Assembly: GCF_036408855.1 (NCBI RefSeq)
Contig: NZ_JAZGJQ010000004.1
Coordinates: 1 to 64,000 of the forward strand
From: Olsenella_K absiana
GTDB taxonomy: Bacteria > Actinomycetota > Coriobacteriia > Coriobacteriales > Atopobiaceae
Direction of reading: 5' to 3'
Length of the DNA stretch: 64,000 bases
Each line of letters starts with the position of its first letter. Positions within the stretch are counted from its first letter, which is position 1. The position numbers and the translations under genes were made by a program. This document shows positions 16,268-25,267 of the stretch, piece after piece. The notes below the pieces were generated by a model. It was not told the DNA's origin. It saw only the letters and a list, made by a program, of their open reading frames with translations, and ran no database searches.

Positions 16268-17307
16268 CCGAGCATCCTTCGCTCGAAGCTGGAGAGGGCG
16301 ATGCGGGAGTCCCAGGCGGAGATGCGCCCGGAGGTCTTCCACGTCTGGAAGAACCACGCGGGGTGGTCGCGGAAGGTCGCGATCTGGTCCGCCACGTACA
16401 TGCGCTCGAGCGCGATGCGGCCCTCGGGGGTCATCGCGGAGTCCGCGAAGGGCAGCGCCGCCGACCAGGCGCCCACCATCACGGGCAGGCCGCTCCTGGC
16501 CGCCTCCCTGAGCGAGCGCGCCGACGAGGCAACGAGGCCGCGGGTGCCGGCCGGCCCCGTGGCGTCGACGCGGTCGGCGTAGTGGTAGAGGTGGCAGTCG
16601 AGCCAGACGTTCTGGTAGCGCTTGGGCGCCATGAAGCCGCGCCAGGCCGAAGGCACGCCGGCGTCCGGGAAGACGATGACCGGGGCCTCCCCCGCCCGGT
16701 CGCGGATGGCCTCGTAGGCGTCGCGGTAGTAGTTCCGCAGCACGTGCAGGGGCACGCCGTCCGTGATGGAGAGGCCGTGGCGGCGCTGGGCCACCGGCTC
16801 GTCGGCGACCTCGATGCCGAAGAAGGCGGGCCAGTCCGCGTACCTGTTGGCGAGGGCGGCGAGCACCGTCAGGACGTCCTCCCTGTGGCCGGACTCCCCC
16901 GTCGAGAGCACGTCCTCCTCGCCCTGGGCGCCGGGGCTGATGGCCAGGCTGAGCAGGACCTTTACGCCGTGGCGCTCCGCCCACACGAGCGCGTCGTCCA
17001 CGTGCATGATGCAGCCGACGTAGGGGCCCGGGTTGGGGCCCTGCCCGCCGAAGGCGTACCAGGGCACGGGGAGGCGCACCGCGTTGTGGCCGCGGCTGGC
17101 GATCTGCTCGAAGTCGCGCTCGGTGACGAAGGCCTCGCGGTGCTCGCAGACGAGGTCGGCGTAGAGCTCGTCGCCGAGGGCCGCGACGAGGGTCGCCTCG
17201 CCGAGCGAGCCCGTGCCCGCGAAGAGCTCCGGCGTGACCCAGGGCTCCAGCACGAGCCAGCCGCTCAGGTTGACGCCGTGCAGGACCTCTCCGCCCTCTC
17301 GTGCCAT
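16264..17307 (-). CDS. Glycoside hydrolase family 5-like protein lacking the usual nucleophile
   Basis: The 347-residue protein resembles the exo-1,3-beta-glucanase branch of GH5: HGVNLSGWLVLEPWVTPELF (residues 10-29), HNAVRLPVPWYAF, and DCHLYHYAD with H239. The acid/base Glu is present as E170, but in ADEP where the family has NEP. The nucleophile segment reads VMVGAWSAAL: Ala 280 stands where family members have Glu (VGEWSAAL). No signal peptide is seen, so it is cytoplasmic. It may be an inactive, sugar-binding or changed-mechanism protein. It overlaps rsmI by 4 bases and has its own promoter boxes upstream. Confidence 0.75.
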   Translation of the reverse strand: MAREGGEVLHGVNLSGWLVLEPWVTPELFAGTGSLGEATLVAALGDELYADLVCEHREAFVTERDFEQIASRGHNAVRLPVPWYAFGGQGPNPGPYVGCIMHVDDALVWAERHGVKVLLSLAISPGAQGEEDVLSTGESGHREDVLTVLAALANRYADWPAFFGIEVADEPVAQRRHGLSITDGVPLHVLRNYYRDAYEAIRDRAGEAPVIVFPDAGVPSAWRGFMAPKRYQNVWLDCHLYHYADRVDATGPAGTRGLVASSARSLREAARSGLPVMVGAWSAALPFADSAMTPEGRIALERMYVADQIATFRDHPAWFFQTWKTSGRISAWDSRIALSSFERRMLG

Positions 17308-17367
17308 CTGACCACCTCCAAGCCCGTCCGCTCGGGCGACGACGGAGCCGAGCGGGACAACAACTCA

Positions 17368-17395
17368 AGTATATGCCGAGGGCGCCGCGCGTCAG
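17368..17395 (-). promoter_or_regulatory. Promoter of the GH5-like/rsmI pair
   Basis: On the minus strand CTGACG, 16 bases, then TATACT, about 60 bases before the start at 17307. The -35 box lies inside the end of the preceding small gene. Confidence 0.5.
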
Positions 17396-17679
17396 TCGGG
17401 CAAGTCCGCCACCTTCGCCTCCACGAACCAGCGCGGGCCCTCGAAGAAGAGGTAGGTGGAGCGCCCTCCCACGCTGACGGTGTAGCGCACGCCCGTGCCG
17501 CCCGTCTTGAGCGAGCAGGCGCGGCGCCGGTCGAGCACGCGGTCTATGTCGTAGCGGCGCCCGTCCGACCAGACCACCACGAGCGGCGTGACCCTGCCCT
17601 CCTCGTCCGTCCGGGAGATGACCTCCACGTAGCGCTTCTCGCGTGCGGCTATCCCACGCATGCCGGCCTCCCTCCCCAT
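17392..17679 (-). CDS. Small DinB-associated protein (DUF6504-like)
   Basis: The 95-residue basic protein has KRYVEVISRTDEEGRVTPL followed by SDGRRYDIDRVLDRRR and FEGPRWFVEAKV. The pattern is that of the small beta-rich DUF6504 proteins often encoded beside Y-family polymerase genes in actinobacteria. Its ATG overlaps the dinB stop by one base (TGATG), so it is made with DinB. Function unknown; a role in translesion synthesis is inferred only from position. A second possible start is six codons downstream. Confidence 0.6.
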   Translation of the reverse strand: MGREAGMRGIAAREKRYVEVISRTDEEGRVTPLVVVWSDGRRYDIDRVLDRRRACSLKTGGTGVRYTVSVGGRSTYLFFEGPRWFVEAKVADLPD

Positions 17680-18953
17680 CAGGCGAAGTAGGAGACGGGG
17701 TGGACGTTGTGGTCGCGCTCGGGGTCGAGCGCGGCGAGCCGGGGGTCGCCCAGCTCGGAGAGGCGCCGCACGGCGTGGTTGCCGAAACGCGAGCGCAGGT
17801 CGTCGACCGTGGCGTCGAGCCGGGCGCGCCCGAGGCGGGCGGCCTCGACGCCCTCGAGGTCGAGCTGGACGGGGAGCTCGGCCGGGACGAGCTGCGAAGC
17901 CCGCACGCCGATGCCGCGCAGCTTCTCGTGGCGGAAGTCCCAGTCGCCGAGGAGCAGCTCGCACGCGGCGGAGCAGATCTCCCCCGTCAGGTCGCTCGGG
18001 CGGGCGAGCTGGCGCTGGCGGGAGCGGCAGGCCAGGGTCTCGAAGTCCCTCCCCGTGACGGAGACGCAGCGCGCGCGAAGCCCCAGGGCGCGCAGGCGCT
18101 GGGCCACGGACTCCCCCATGAGCCACACGACCTGCCGGGCGCAGGTGGCGTCGTCCACGTCGAAGGGGCAGGTGACGCCGTTGCCCACGCTCTTGACCTC
18201 GCGGCGGACGTCCAGGGCGGAGGCGTCGAGGGGCCTGACCGGGCTCGTGTCGCGCCCCTGGGCGAAGGCCTGCACCACGTCGCCCATCCTGCCGAGGCGC
18301 TGGTGGACGAGCTCGGGGTCCGCGCAGGCGAGCTCGCCGACGGTGCGGATGCCGAGCCGGCGCAGCTTGCGCGCGGTCGCCGGGCCCACGTAGAGCAGCT
18401 CGTCCACGGGCCTGGGCCAGACGAGGCGGGCGGCGTTGCCCGGCGTGATGCGCATGAAGCCGTCCGGCTTGTCGTGGTCGCTGCCGAACTTGGCGAAGAC
18501 CTTGTTCCAGGAGAGGCCCACCGAGACCGAGAGCCCCAGCTCGGTGCGGACGCGCTCCGATATCTCCTGCGCCACGAGGACGGGGTCGCCGCCGGCGAGC
18601 CCGACGGAGTGGGTGACGTCCAGCCAGGCCTCGTCCGGCCCGAAGGGCTCCACGAGGTCCGTGTAGTCGTAGTAGATCTTGCGCGCCAGGCGGGAGTAGC
18701 GCTGGTAGAGGCCATAGTGCGGCGGCACGACGACGGCCTCCGGGCAGGCGCGGCGCGCCTCCCAGAGCACCATCGCGGTCTTGACGCCGCGGCGCTTGGC
18801 CTCGTAGCTCGCCGTGAGCACGATCCCGTGGCGGGACTGCTCGTCCCCGCCCACGATCACGGGCCGCCCGCGTAGCTCCGGCCGCTCCGCCTGCTCGACG
18901 CTCGCGTAGAACGCGTTCATGTCGCTGTGAATGATGACCCTCGAGACGTCCAT
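17679..18953 (-). CDS. dinB: DNA polymerase IV (Y-family translesion polymerase)
   Basis: The 424-residue protein has IIHSDMNAFYASVEQAERP (first catalytic Asp), the VLTASYEAKRRGVKTAM steric-gate region and FGPDEAWLDVTHS (acidic pair, here DEAWLD). The palm, the helix-hairpin-helix region VGPATARKLRRLGIRTVGELA and the little finger follow. It copies past DNA lesions with low fidelity. A canonical beta-clamp box at the C-terminus is not obvious. The ATG follows GGGGGAGAGG. A short protein gene overlaps its end. Confidence 0.93.
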   Translation of the reverse strand: MDVSRVIIHSDMNAFYASVEQAERPELRGRPVIVGGDEQSRHGIVLTASYEAKRRGVKTAMVLWEARRACPEAVVVPPHYGLYQRYSRLARKIYYDYTDLVEPFGPDEAWLDVTHSVGLAGGDPVLVAQEISERVRTELGLSVSVGLSWNKVFAKFGSDHDKPDGFMRITPGNAARLVWPRPVDELLYVGPATARKLRRLGIRTVGELACADPELVHQRLGRMGDVVQAFAQGRDTSPVRPLDASALDVRREVKSVGNGVTCPFDVDDATCARQVVWLMGESVAQRLRALGLRARCVSVTGRDFETLACRSRQRQLARPSDLTGEICSAACELLLGDWDFRHEKLRGIGVRASQLVPAELPVQLDLEGVEAARLGRARLDATVDDLRSRFGNHAVRRLSELGDPRLAALDPERDHNVHPVSYFA

Positions 18954-19042
18954 GGTCCTCTCCCCCTCGACACCACGATAGCAGAACTTCTGTTCGTATC
19001 ATGTCCGAGGAACGGGACAACAATGGACGTGCGGGCGGGCCG

Positions 19043-19076
19043 GGCGAGAAGGACGTGCGCCCCGGGCGGGCGGCCG
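19043..19076 (-). terminator. GC-rich segment with TCCTTCTC tail after ricT
   Basis: Two bases after the ricT stop the minus strand runs through a GC-rich segment into CACGTCCTTCTCGCC. The stem is weaker than at 7141 or 15209, but the tail is the same. Confidence 0.4.
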
Positions 19077-19077
19077 G

Positions 19078-20763
19078 CTACTCCTTGGGGCTGCCGGCGC
19101 TGCCGTTGCCGCCGGGAGCGCCGTCGTTGCCGGAGCCGTTGCCGCCGGGGGCGCCGTTGCCGCCGTTGCCGCGCCCGCGGCCGCGACCACCGCGGTGGCG
19201 CCGGCGGCGCGCCGGCCTCTCGGGGTCGCCGGACGCCGGGCCCTGGTCCGCGCGCGGGGCGCCCTGCTGGCCCCTGGGCTGCGGCTGTCCGCCCTGGCCC
19301 TGGCCGGCCTGGCCGCCCTTGTCGCCCGGGTGGCGCAGGTGGCGGGGCTGCTGCGCGCCGCCCTCGGCGCCCTGCCTGCCCTGGCCCTTGCCCTGGCGGC
19401 GCTGGCCGCCCCGCTCGCCCGCGGCCCCCTGGCCCTGGGCCTGCGGGGCGTCGCCGGAGCGGTGGTGGCGCCGGCGCATGCCGCCGCCGCGGGGACGGCC
19501 CCCCTCGCCCTGCGCGCCCTTCTCGGCACGCTCGTCCTGGCCGGCCTGCCCCTGCTGGCCCTTGCCCTGCTGGGGCGCCTCCTCGGCGGCGGCGCCGGCG
19601 GCCTTGCGGTGGTGGCGCCTCGTGCGCGTCTGGGAGGCGTCTGACGCCTGGCGCTGCGCGTCCTCCTCGCGCCCCTCGTCTCCGCGGCGACGGCGCGCCC
19701 TGCGCTGCTCGCCCTCCTGGCGCCCCTCGTCGCCGCCCGAGCGCTTGCGGCCGCCGCGGCGCGAGCGCTTGGGTTCCACGAAGATGTCGCTCTCGTCGAA
19801 GGCGTCCTCGGGCGGGACGACGCCGTGCTTGCGGTCGAGCTCCGCCAGGGCCATCTGCACGTCGGGCGAGTTGAGCTTGTCGAGGGAGGAGCGCAGCACC
19901 GTGTCCGGGCGGCAGGCGCAGCCGAGCTCCTCGGACTTCTTCTTGGCCGCCTCGGAGGGGACCATCTCCGCCAGCGGGATCCTGACCTGCTTGCCGTTCT
20001 CTATGCGCAGGCAGATCTCCTCCTTGGGGGTGTCGTACTCCACGATCTTGGCCTTGCCGAGCGGCGTGTCGATGACGGCGTTGCGCTTGGGGGCGCGGCC
20101 CTTGAAGTCGCGGTAGGCCTCGAACTCGTAGCGCAGGCAGCACATGAGCCTGCCGCAGGCGCCGGAGATCTTGTTGGAGTTGAGCGGGAGGTCCTGCTCC
20201 TTCGCCATGCGGATGGAGACCGGCTCGAACTGCAGGCCGAACCTGCGGCAGCACAGCTCCTGGCCGCAGTGGCCGTAGCCGCCGACGATGGCCGCCTCCT
20301 CGCGCACGCCGATCTGGCGCATGTCGATGCGCTGGCGCAGCGCGTGCGAGAGGTCGCGCACGAGCTGGCGGAAGTCAACGCGGTCCTCCGCGGCGAAGTA
20401 GCACACGGCCTTCTCGCCGCCGAAGAGGTACTCCACGCCCACGGGCTTCATCTCGAGCCCGCTCTGCTTCACGAGGTCGCGGAAGACGGGCATGGCGCGC
20501 TCGCCCTTCTCCGCTAGGGTCTCGGCGAGGGCGAGGTCGGAGTCCGTGGCGACGCGCAGGACGCCGGCCAGGCGGGAGTGGCCGACGGTGTCGCCCAGCT
20601 CCGCCTCGGAGACCTCGAAGGGGTCGGCCGTGGCGAGGCCGATCTCCGTGCCGCGCTCGGTGGCGCAGATCACGTGGTCGCCGCAGACGGCGCCCGACTT
20701 CTTGGGGTTGAACCACAGGTCGCGGGCGGAGTACCTGAACTTCACCGGGATGACGGTGGGCAT
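19078..20763 (-). CDS. ricT: RicT/YaaT (PSP1 domain) protein with a long disordered tail
   Basis: Residues 1-280 are a PSP1-domain protein: VIPVKFRYSARDLWFNP, GYGHCGQELCCRRFG and SGACGRLMCCLRYE, with the cysteines of the RicT family intact. In Bacillus RicT works with RicA and RicF as an iron-sulfur complex that directs RNase Y processing of mRNAs. From about residue 330 to 561 the chain is a low-complexity tail rich in Arg, Gly, Gln and Asn, ending in RGG-like and GGNG repeats. Usual family members are near 270-300 residues. The ATG follows AAGGAGG and overlaps the holB end by 22 bases. Confidence 0.88.
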   Translation of the reverse strand: MPTVIPVKFRYSARDLWFNPKKSGAVCGDHVICATERGTEIGLATADPFEVSEAELGDTVGHSRLAGVLRVATDSDLALAETLAEKGERAMPVFRDLVKQSGLEMKPVGVEYLFGGEKAVCYFAAEDRVDFRQLVRDLSHALRQRIDMRQIGVREEAAIVGGYGHCGQELCCRRFGLQFEPVSIRMAKEQDLPLNSNKISGACGRLMCCLRYEFEAYRDFKGRAPKRNAVIDTPLGKAKIVEYDTPKEEICLRIENGKQVRIPLAEMVPSEAAKKKSEELGCACRPDTVLRSSLDKLNSPDVQMALAELDRKHGVVPPEDAFDESDIFVEPKRSRRGGRKRSGGDEGRQEGEQRRARRRRGDEGREEDAQRQASDASQTRTRRHHRKAAGAAAEEAPQQGKGQQGQAGQDERAEKGAQGEGGRPRGGGMRRRHHRSGDAPQAQGQGAAGERGGQRRQGKGQGRQGAEGGAQQPRHLRHPGDKGGQAGQGQGGQPQPRGQQGAPRADQGPASGDPERPARRRRHRGGRGRGRGNGGNGAPGGNGSGNDGAPGGNGSAGSPKE

Positions 20764-21896
20764 GTGAGTGCCTCCTTGACACAGAGGAGCATGACCTCGA
20801 AGGCCAGCTGGGGAGAGACGTTGTGCGAGAGGTCGTCCGCGGCGCGCCGGACGGCGCCTATGGCCGCGAGGGCGCCCCGGGTGTCCGTGAGCGCCGCGAT
20901 GCGGTCGACCACGTCCGCCACGTCGGCGTTGACGGGCTCTTTGGCCACGTCCTCGCAGCGCATGAGGACGTCGCGCAGGAGGGAGTCGGCCGCGGCCAGA
21001 GCCTCCATCATACCCGAACGCTCCCGGGCGGTGAGCTCGCGCTTGTTGGCGTCCTCGATCTGCTTGAGGGCCTTCGCGGAGAGGAAGTCCGCGCTCTCCT
21101 TGGCGCCCTCCGACTGCTGTCTGCGGTAGTCGTCGAGCGGCGAGCGCACGGCGGCGACGATGTCGCGCGCGGAGCAGAGCACGTCCCACGAGTCGTCGCG
21201 GGCGAGCTCGCCCAGGGTGCCGACCACGAGGCGGCGCACCTTCCGGCGGCCGGGCGAGGAGAGGAACTCCTCCGCCCGCTCGGGCGTGCCGGCGACGGAC
21301 AGGGCGATGGCGACCTCGGGGCCGGCGAGGCCCGACGCCTCGGCGACGGCCCCCTCGGCGAGCCGCGGGGGCACCGGGCGGAAGGGCACCTGCTGGCAGC
21401 GCGAGGCGATCGTGGGGAGCACCTGCTCGGCGCTGCGCGCCAGGAGCACGAAGATGACCCCCTCGACCGGCTCCTCGATGGTCTTGAGCAGGGCGTTCGC
21501 GGCCGCGCCGCGCAGCAGGCCCGCGTCCTCGAGGACGTAGACCTTGGCCCTGGCGCGCACGGGGGCGAGCGGGACGTCGGCGATGAGCTCGCGGACCTGC
21601 GAGACGAGGTAGCCCGTCACGCTCGCGGGCGCGAGGAGGTGCACGTCGGGGTGGGTGCGGTGGCGCACGCGGATGCACTCGTCGCAGGTCGCGTCGCCAC
21701 CGTTGGGGCAGACGACGAGCTGGGAGAGGGCGAGGGCCGCCTCGAGCATGCCGGACCCGGGCGCGCCGCAGAACAGGTAGGCGTGGCTGAGGCGCCCCTC
21801 CATCCAGGCGGCGGCGATAAAGTCGCGCACCCGCGGCTGGATGTCGAGGACCCCGAGCGCCGGCGGCACGTGCGGTACCTTGGAGGGAGCTGCCAT
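20742..21896 (-). CDS. holB: DNA polymerase III subunit delta-prime
   Basis: The 384-residue clamp-loader protein has HAYLFCGAPGSGMLEAALALSQ (degenerate P-loop, as expected for delta-prime), a CPNGGDATCDEC cysteine module, KVYVLEDAGLL and NALLKTIEEP, with SRCQQVPFRP (sensor). It forms part of the loader that places the sliding clamp on DNA. It starts 4 bases after tmk, the usual tmk-holB-ricT order of Gram-positive bacteria, and is co-expressed with both. Confidence 0.9.
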   Translation of the reverse strand: MAAPSKVPHVPPALGVLDIQPRVRDFIAAAWMEGRLSHAYLFCGAPGSGMLEAALALSQLVVCPNGGDATCDECIRVRHRTHPDVHLLAPASVTGYLVSQVRELIADVPLAPVRARAKVYVLEDAGLLRGAAANALLKTIEEPVEGVIFVLLARSAEQVLPTIASRCQQVPFRPVPPRLAEGAVAEASGLAGPEVAIALSVAGTPERAEEFLSSPGRRKVRRLVVGTLGELARDDSWDVLCSARDIVAAVRSPLDDYRRQQSEGAKESADFLSAKALKQIEDANKRELTARERSGMMEALAAADSLLRDVLMRCEDVAKEPVNADVADVVDRIAALTDTRGALAAIGAVRRAADDLSHNVSPQLAFEVMLLCVKEALTCPPSSR

Positions 21897-21900
21897 CGGC

Positions 21901-22557
21901 TCACCCCCCGAGCCCGGGGAGGAGGTCGGCGAGGCACGCGACGAGGCGCCCCGTGACCTCCCCGACCGTGCCGGCGGCGTCGACGACGCGCACGCGGCCG
22001 GGCTGCTCGCGGGCCAGCTCGAGGTAGGCGGCGCGCACGCGCTCCTGGAGCGCGAGGCCGGAGCGCTCGAGGCGGTCGGCGCCGCCCCTCGTGGCGCGCG
22101 CGAGGGCGCGGGCGGGGTCGATGTCGAAGACGACGGTGCGGTCGGGCAGGAAGCCGCAGCTCCCGAGCTCGTTGGCGCGCCGGACGAGGCCGGCGTCGAG
22201 GCCGCGGCCCGCCGCCTGGTAGGCGAAGGTCGAGTCGAGGAAGCGGTCGCAGACCACGACGTCGCCGGCGGCGAGGGCGGGCTCGACCACCTGGCGCACG
22301 AGCTGGGCGCGCGACGCCTCGTAGAGGAGCAGCTCGCACTCGTCGCACATCTCGGCGTTCGCCGGGTCGAGCACGAGGGCGCGGACCTTCTCGGAGATGG
22401 CCGTGCCGCCGGGCTCGCGCAGGGAGACGACGTCGGCGCCTCCCTGGGCGAGAAGGTCGCGCAGGATGGCGGCCTGCGTCGACTTGCCGGAGCCGTCCAC
22501 CCCCTCGAGCGAGACGAAGACGCCGCGGGCGCCCTCGGCTGGTTGGACCCTGTCCAT
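21901..22557 (-). CDS. tmk: Thymidylate kinase
   Basis: The 218-residue enzyme has P-loop FVSLEGVDGSGKST, DVVSLREPGGTAISEKVR and VVCDRFLDSTFAYQ (DRY-type motif as DRF). It phosphorylates dTMP to dTDP for DNA synthesis. The N-terminus MDRVQPAEGARG is short; the ATG at 22557 is the only sensible start. It sits 10 bases after topA and 4 before holB. Confidence 0.94.
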   Translation of the reverse strand: MDRVQPAEGARGVFVSLEGVDGSGKSTQAAILRDLLAQGGADVVSLREPGGTAISEKVRALVLDPANAEMCDECELLLYEASRAQLVRQVVEPALAAGDVVVCDRFLDSTFAYQAAGRGLDAGLVRRANELGSCGFLPDRTVVFDIDPARALARATRGGADRLERSGLALQERVRAAYLELAREQPGRVRVVDAAGTVGEVTGRLVACLADLLPGLGG

Positions 22558-22567
22558 GCTCCCCGCC

Positions 22568-25255
22568 CTAGCCCTGCTCGGCGGCGGAGGCGTCGCCTTC
22601 CGCGGCCGGCTTCGCCTTGGTGGACGTGCGCCTGGCCCTGCCGGCGGTCGCCCCGGCCTTCGTGGCCGCCTTGCTCGAGGTCGACTTGGCCCTGCTCGCG
22701 GCCGCCTTGGACTTGCTGGCGCCCGCTTTGCTCGCGCCCGCCTTGCCCTTGCCGGCAGCCTTGCTCCCGGACGCCTTGCCCTTCCCGGCAGCCCTGCCCT
22801 TGCCAGCGGCAGCGCCACGCGTGGCCTTGGCCTTCTCCTTGGATGGGCAGTCCATGTTGACGCAGATGCGCCACGGGCCGCGCTGGGTCACGATCTCCAC
22901 CATGGGCGCGCCGCACTCCGGGCAGGTCTCGCCCAGGGCGTGCAGCTCGCCGCGCTGCGGAAGCGGGTAGCTCGTGCCGCACTCGTCGTAGTTCTCGCAG
23001 CGGATGAAGCGCTTGCCCGTCCGCTCGCTCTTGTGGGCGACGAGTTTGGCCTCCTTGCCCTTGGCGGCGCAGGCGGCGCAGGTGCCCACGACCACGTCGG
23101 GCTCGTAGTTGGTCTCGCAGGCGGGGTTGACGCAGATCTCGTACGGACGCTGGCGGAACGGCGTCACCTTGACGCGCGGGGCACCGCACACCGGGCACGG
23201 GTCCGGCAGGGGCTCGATGCGCCCCTTGGGGACGGGGTAGGTCACGTCGCAGTCCGGCCAGCCCATGCAGCCGATGAAGCTCGAGTGGTTCTTGGCCGAG
23301 GTCTTCATGACGAGGTCCCTGCCGCACTTGGGGCACACGCCCACCTTGGCGTCGGCGGTCACGGCGTCGGCAATCTCCTCGCCGAGGTCGTCCTTGTGCT
23401 CGATGAGGTTGTCGATCAGCCCCGCGAGGATCGCGCGGGAGCGCTCGACGACCTCGTCCTGGGTGTCGGTGCCCTCGGCGACCTTGTTCATGTCCTCCTC
23501 GAGCTCCGCCGTCATGTGCGGCGTGGTGATGGGCGGCGCGAACTCGTGCAGGGCCGAGATGACGGCGATGCCGAGCTGGGAGGGCTCGACCGGGTCGCCC
23601 TTGAGGTACTTGACGTCGTAGAGGCGCTGGATGATGTTGGCGCGCGTGGACTTGGTGCCGAGCCCCTGGCGCTCCATCTCCTGGATGAGCCTGCCCTGGC
23701 TGTAGCGCGCGGGCGGCTCTGTCTGCTTGGCGTCGAGCGCCATGTCCACGACGTCGCAGACGTCGCCCTCCTCGAGGGCGGGGAGCTGGTCGTCCTTCTT
23801 GAGGCCGAAGGGGTAGATGGCGCGGAAGCCCGGCTTGGTGAGGACGCTGCCGGTCGTCTGGAAGGGCTCGCCCGCCACGTCGAAGGTGAGCTTGGTGCCC
23901 TCGGAGGTCGAGGGGCCCATGAGAGTCGCCAGGAAGCGGCGCGCGATCAGGTTGTAGAGCTTCCACTCGGCAGGCTGCAGGTCGTGGGGGTCGGCCGCCG
24001 CCGTGGGGTAGATGGGCGGGTGGTCGGTCGTCTCCTGCTTGCCGCGGGTGGCCACGATCTTCTCCTGCCCCAGGATCTCGCCGCAGACCTTGGCGTACTG
24101 CGGCACGTGGGAGAGGGTCCGCACGCACTCCCTCAGGTCGAGCGAGCGCGGGTAGACCGTGTTGTCCACGCGGGGGTAGGACGTGAGGCCCTTCATGTAG
24201 AGCGACTCCGCGAGGCGCATGGTGCGCGCGGGAGAGAGGCCCTCGGAGGCGGCGGCCGCCTGCAGGGAGGTCGTGTTGAAGGGTGCGGGCGGGCGCTGGG
24301 TGCGGGCCTTCTTGGCGACCTCGGTCACCGTCGCCCGCCTCGCGCCCTGGACGTGCGAGAAGGCCGCGTCCGCTGCGGCCTTGTCCTTGAAGCGCGCGGT
24401 CGCGTGGGTGCAGCGGAAGGGCTCCGAGCCGTCGTGGGAGAGGTGGCCGGAGATAACCCAATAGTCCTCCGGGACGAAGCGCTCGCGCTCCAGCTCCTTC
24501 TCCACCACGAGGGCGAGGGTGGGCGTCTGGACGCGGCCGGCGGAGCGAACGTTGCCGAAGCCGCCCTGGCGGGCGAGCGTGAGGTAGCGCGTGAGCACGG
24601 CGCCCCAGACGAGGTCGATGTACTGGCGGCTCTCGCCGGCGTCGGCCAGGTCCTGGTCGAGGTCGACGAGGTTGGCGAAGGCGTGGTCGATCTCCGCCTT
24701 GGTGAAGGCGGAGTAGCGGGCGCGCGAGACGGGCGTGTCCGGCGCGACCTGGCGGATCTGGTTCAGGGCGTCGGAGCCGATCAGCTCGCCCTCGCGGTCG
24801 AAGTCCGTGCCGATCACGATGCTGTCGGCCTTCTTGGCGAGGTTCTTGAGCGCGCGGATGATGCCCTTCTCGGCGGGCCTCTTCTCGATCGGCGCCCAGA
24901 CCAGGTACGGCAGGCTCGGGACCTTCCAGCCCTTGATGTCCACGCCGTCGGCGAGGAAGGGCTTGCGCTTGGTCGGGAAGGGCGGCCGGGCGAGGCCGTC
25001 GGGGACGTCGGCGGGCATGACCTCGCCCTCGTCCGAGACGGCGTACCACCCCTGGCTCTCGTCGAACTTGAGCTCGGTCGGGAAGTCCGGCGCGAGGATG
25101 TGGCCGCGCAGGCCGATCGTGACCCACTCCTCGCCGTCCACCGCAAAGCGGTAGACCGGCGTGTCGTAGACCTTGTCCGCCTTGGGCCTCCCCGTGCCGA
25201 GCAGGCGCGCTATCTGCTGGGCGGCGTCGTTCTTCTCCGTGACAACGAGCTTCAA
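22568..25255 (-). CDS. topA: DNA topoisomerase I with Lys/Ala-rich tail
   Basis: The 895-residue type IA topoisomerase begins with a Toprim domain (MKLVVTEKNDAAQQIARLLG, GTDFDREGELIG). The active Tyr lies in GLTSYPRVDNTVYP. Four zinc-ribbon modules follow (CPKCGR, CPVCGAP, CAACAAKGK, CPECGAP regions). The last about 75 residues are a Lys/Ala/Ser tail, as in other actinobacterial TopA, which helps DNA binding and processivity. It relaxes negative supercoils. It starts 12 bases after tatC and appears to be in one operon with tatA, tatC, tmk, holB and ricT. Confidence 0.95.
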   Translation of the reverse strand: MKLVVTEKNDAAQQIARLLGTGRPKADKVYDTPVYRFAVDGEEWVTIGLRGHILAPDFPTELKFDESQGWYAVSDEGEVMPADVPDGLARPPFPTKRKPFLADGVDIKGWKVPSLPYLVWAPIEKRPAEKGIIRALKNLAKKADSIVIGTDFDREGELIGSDALNQIRQVAPDTPVSRARYSAFTKAEIDHAFANLVDLDQDLADAGESRQYIDLVWGAVLTRYLTLARQGGFGNVRSAGRVQTPTLALVVEKELERERFVPEDYWVISGHLSHDGSEPFRCTHATARFKDKAAADAAFSHVQGARRATVTEVAKKARTQRPPAPFNTTSLQAAAASEGLSPARTMRLAESLYMKGLTSYPRVDNTVYPRSLDLRECVRTLSHVPQYAKVCGEILGQEKIVATRGKQETTDHPPIYPTAAADPHDLQPAEWKLYNLIARRFLATLMGPSTSEGTKLTFDVAGEPFQTTGSVLTKPGFRAIYPFGLKKDDQLPALEEGDVCDVVDMALDAKQTEPPARYSQGRLIQEMERQGLGTKSTRANIIQRLYDVKYLKGDPVEPSQLGIAVISALHEFAPPITTPHMTAELEEDMNKVAEGTDTQDEVVERSRAILAGLIDNLIEHKDDLGEEIADAVTADAKVGVCPKCGRDLVMKTSAKNHSSFIGCMGWPDCDVTYPVPKGRIEPLPDPCPVCGAPRVKVTPFRQRPYEICVNPACETNYEPDVVVGTCAACAAKGKEAKLVAHKSERTGKRFIRCENYDECGTSYPLPQRGELHALGETCPECGAPMVEIVTQRGPWRICVNMDCPSKEKAKATRGAAAGKGRAAGKGKASGSKAAGKGKAGASKAGASKSKAAASRAKSTSSKAATKAGATAGRARRTSTKAKPAAEGDASAAEQG

Positions 25256-25267
25256 ACCCCGAACCCC

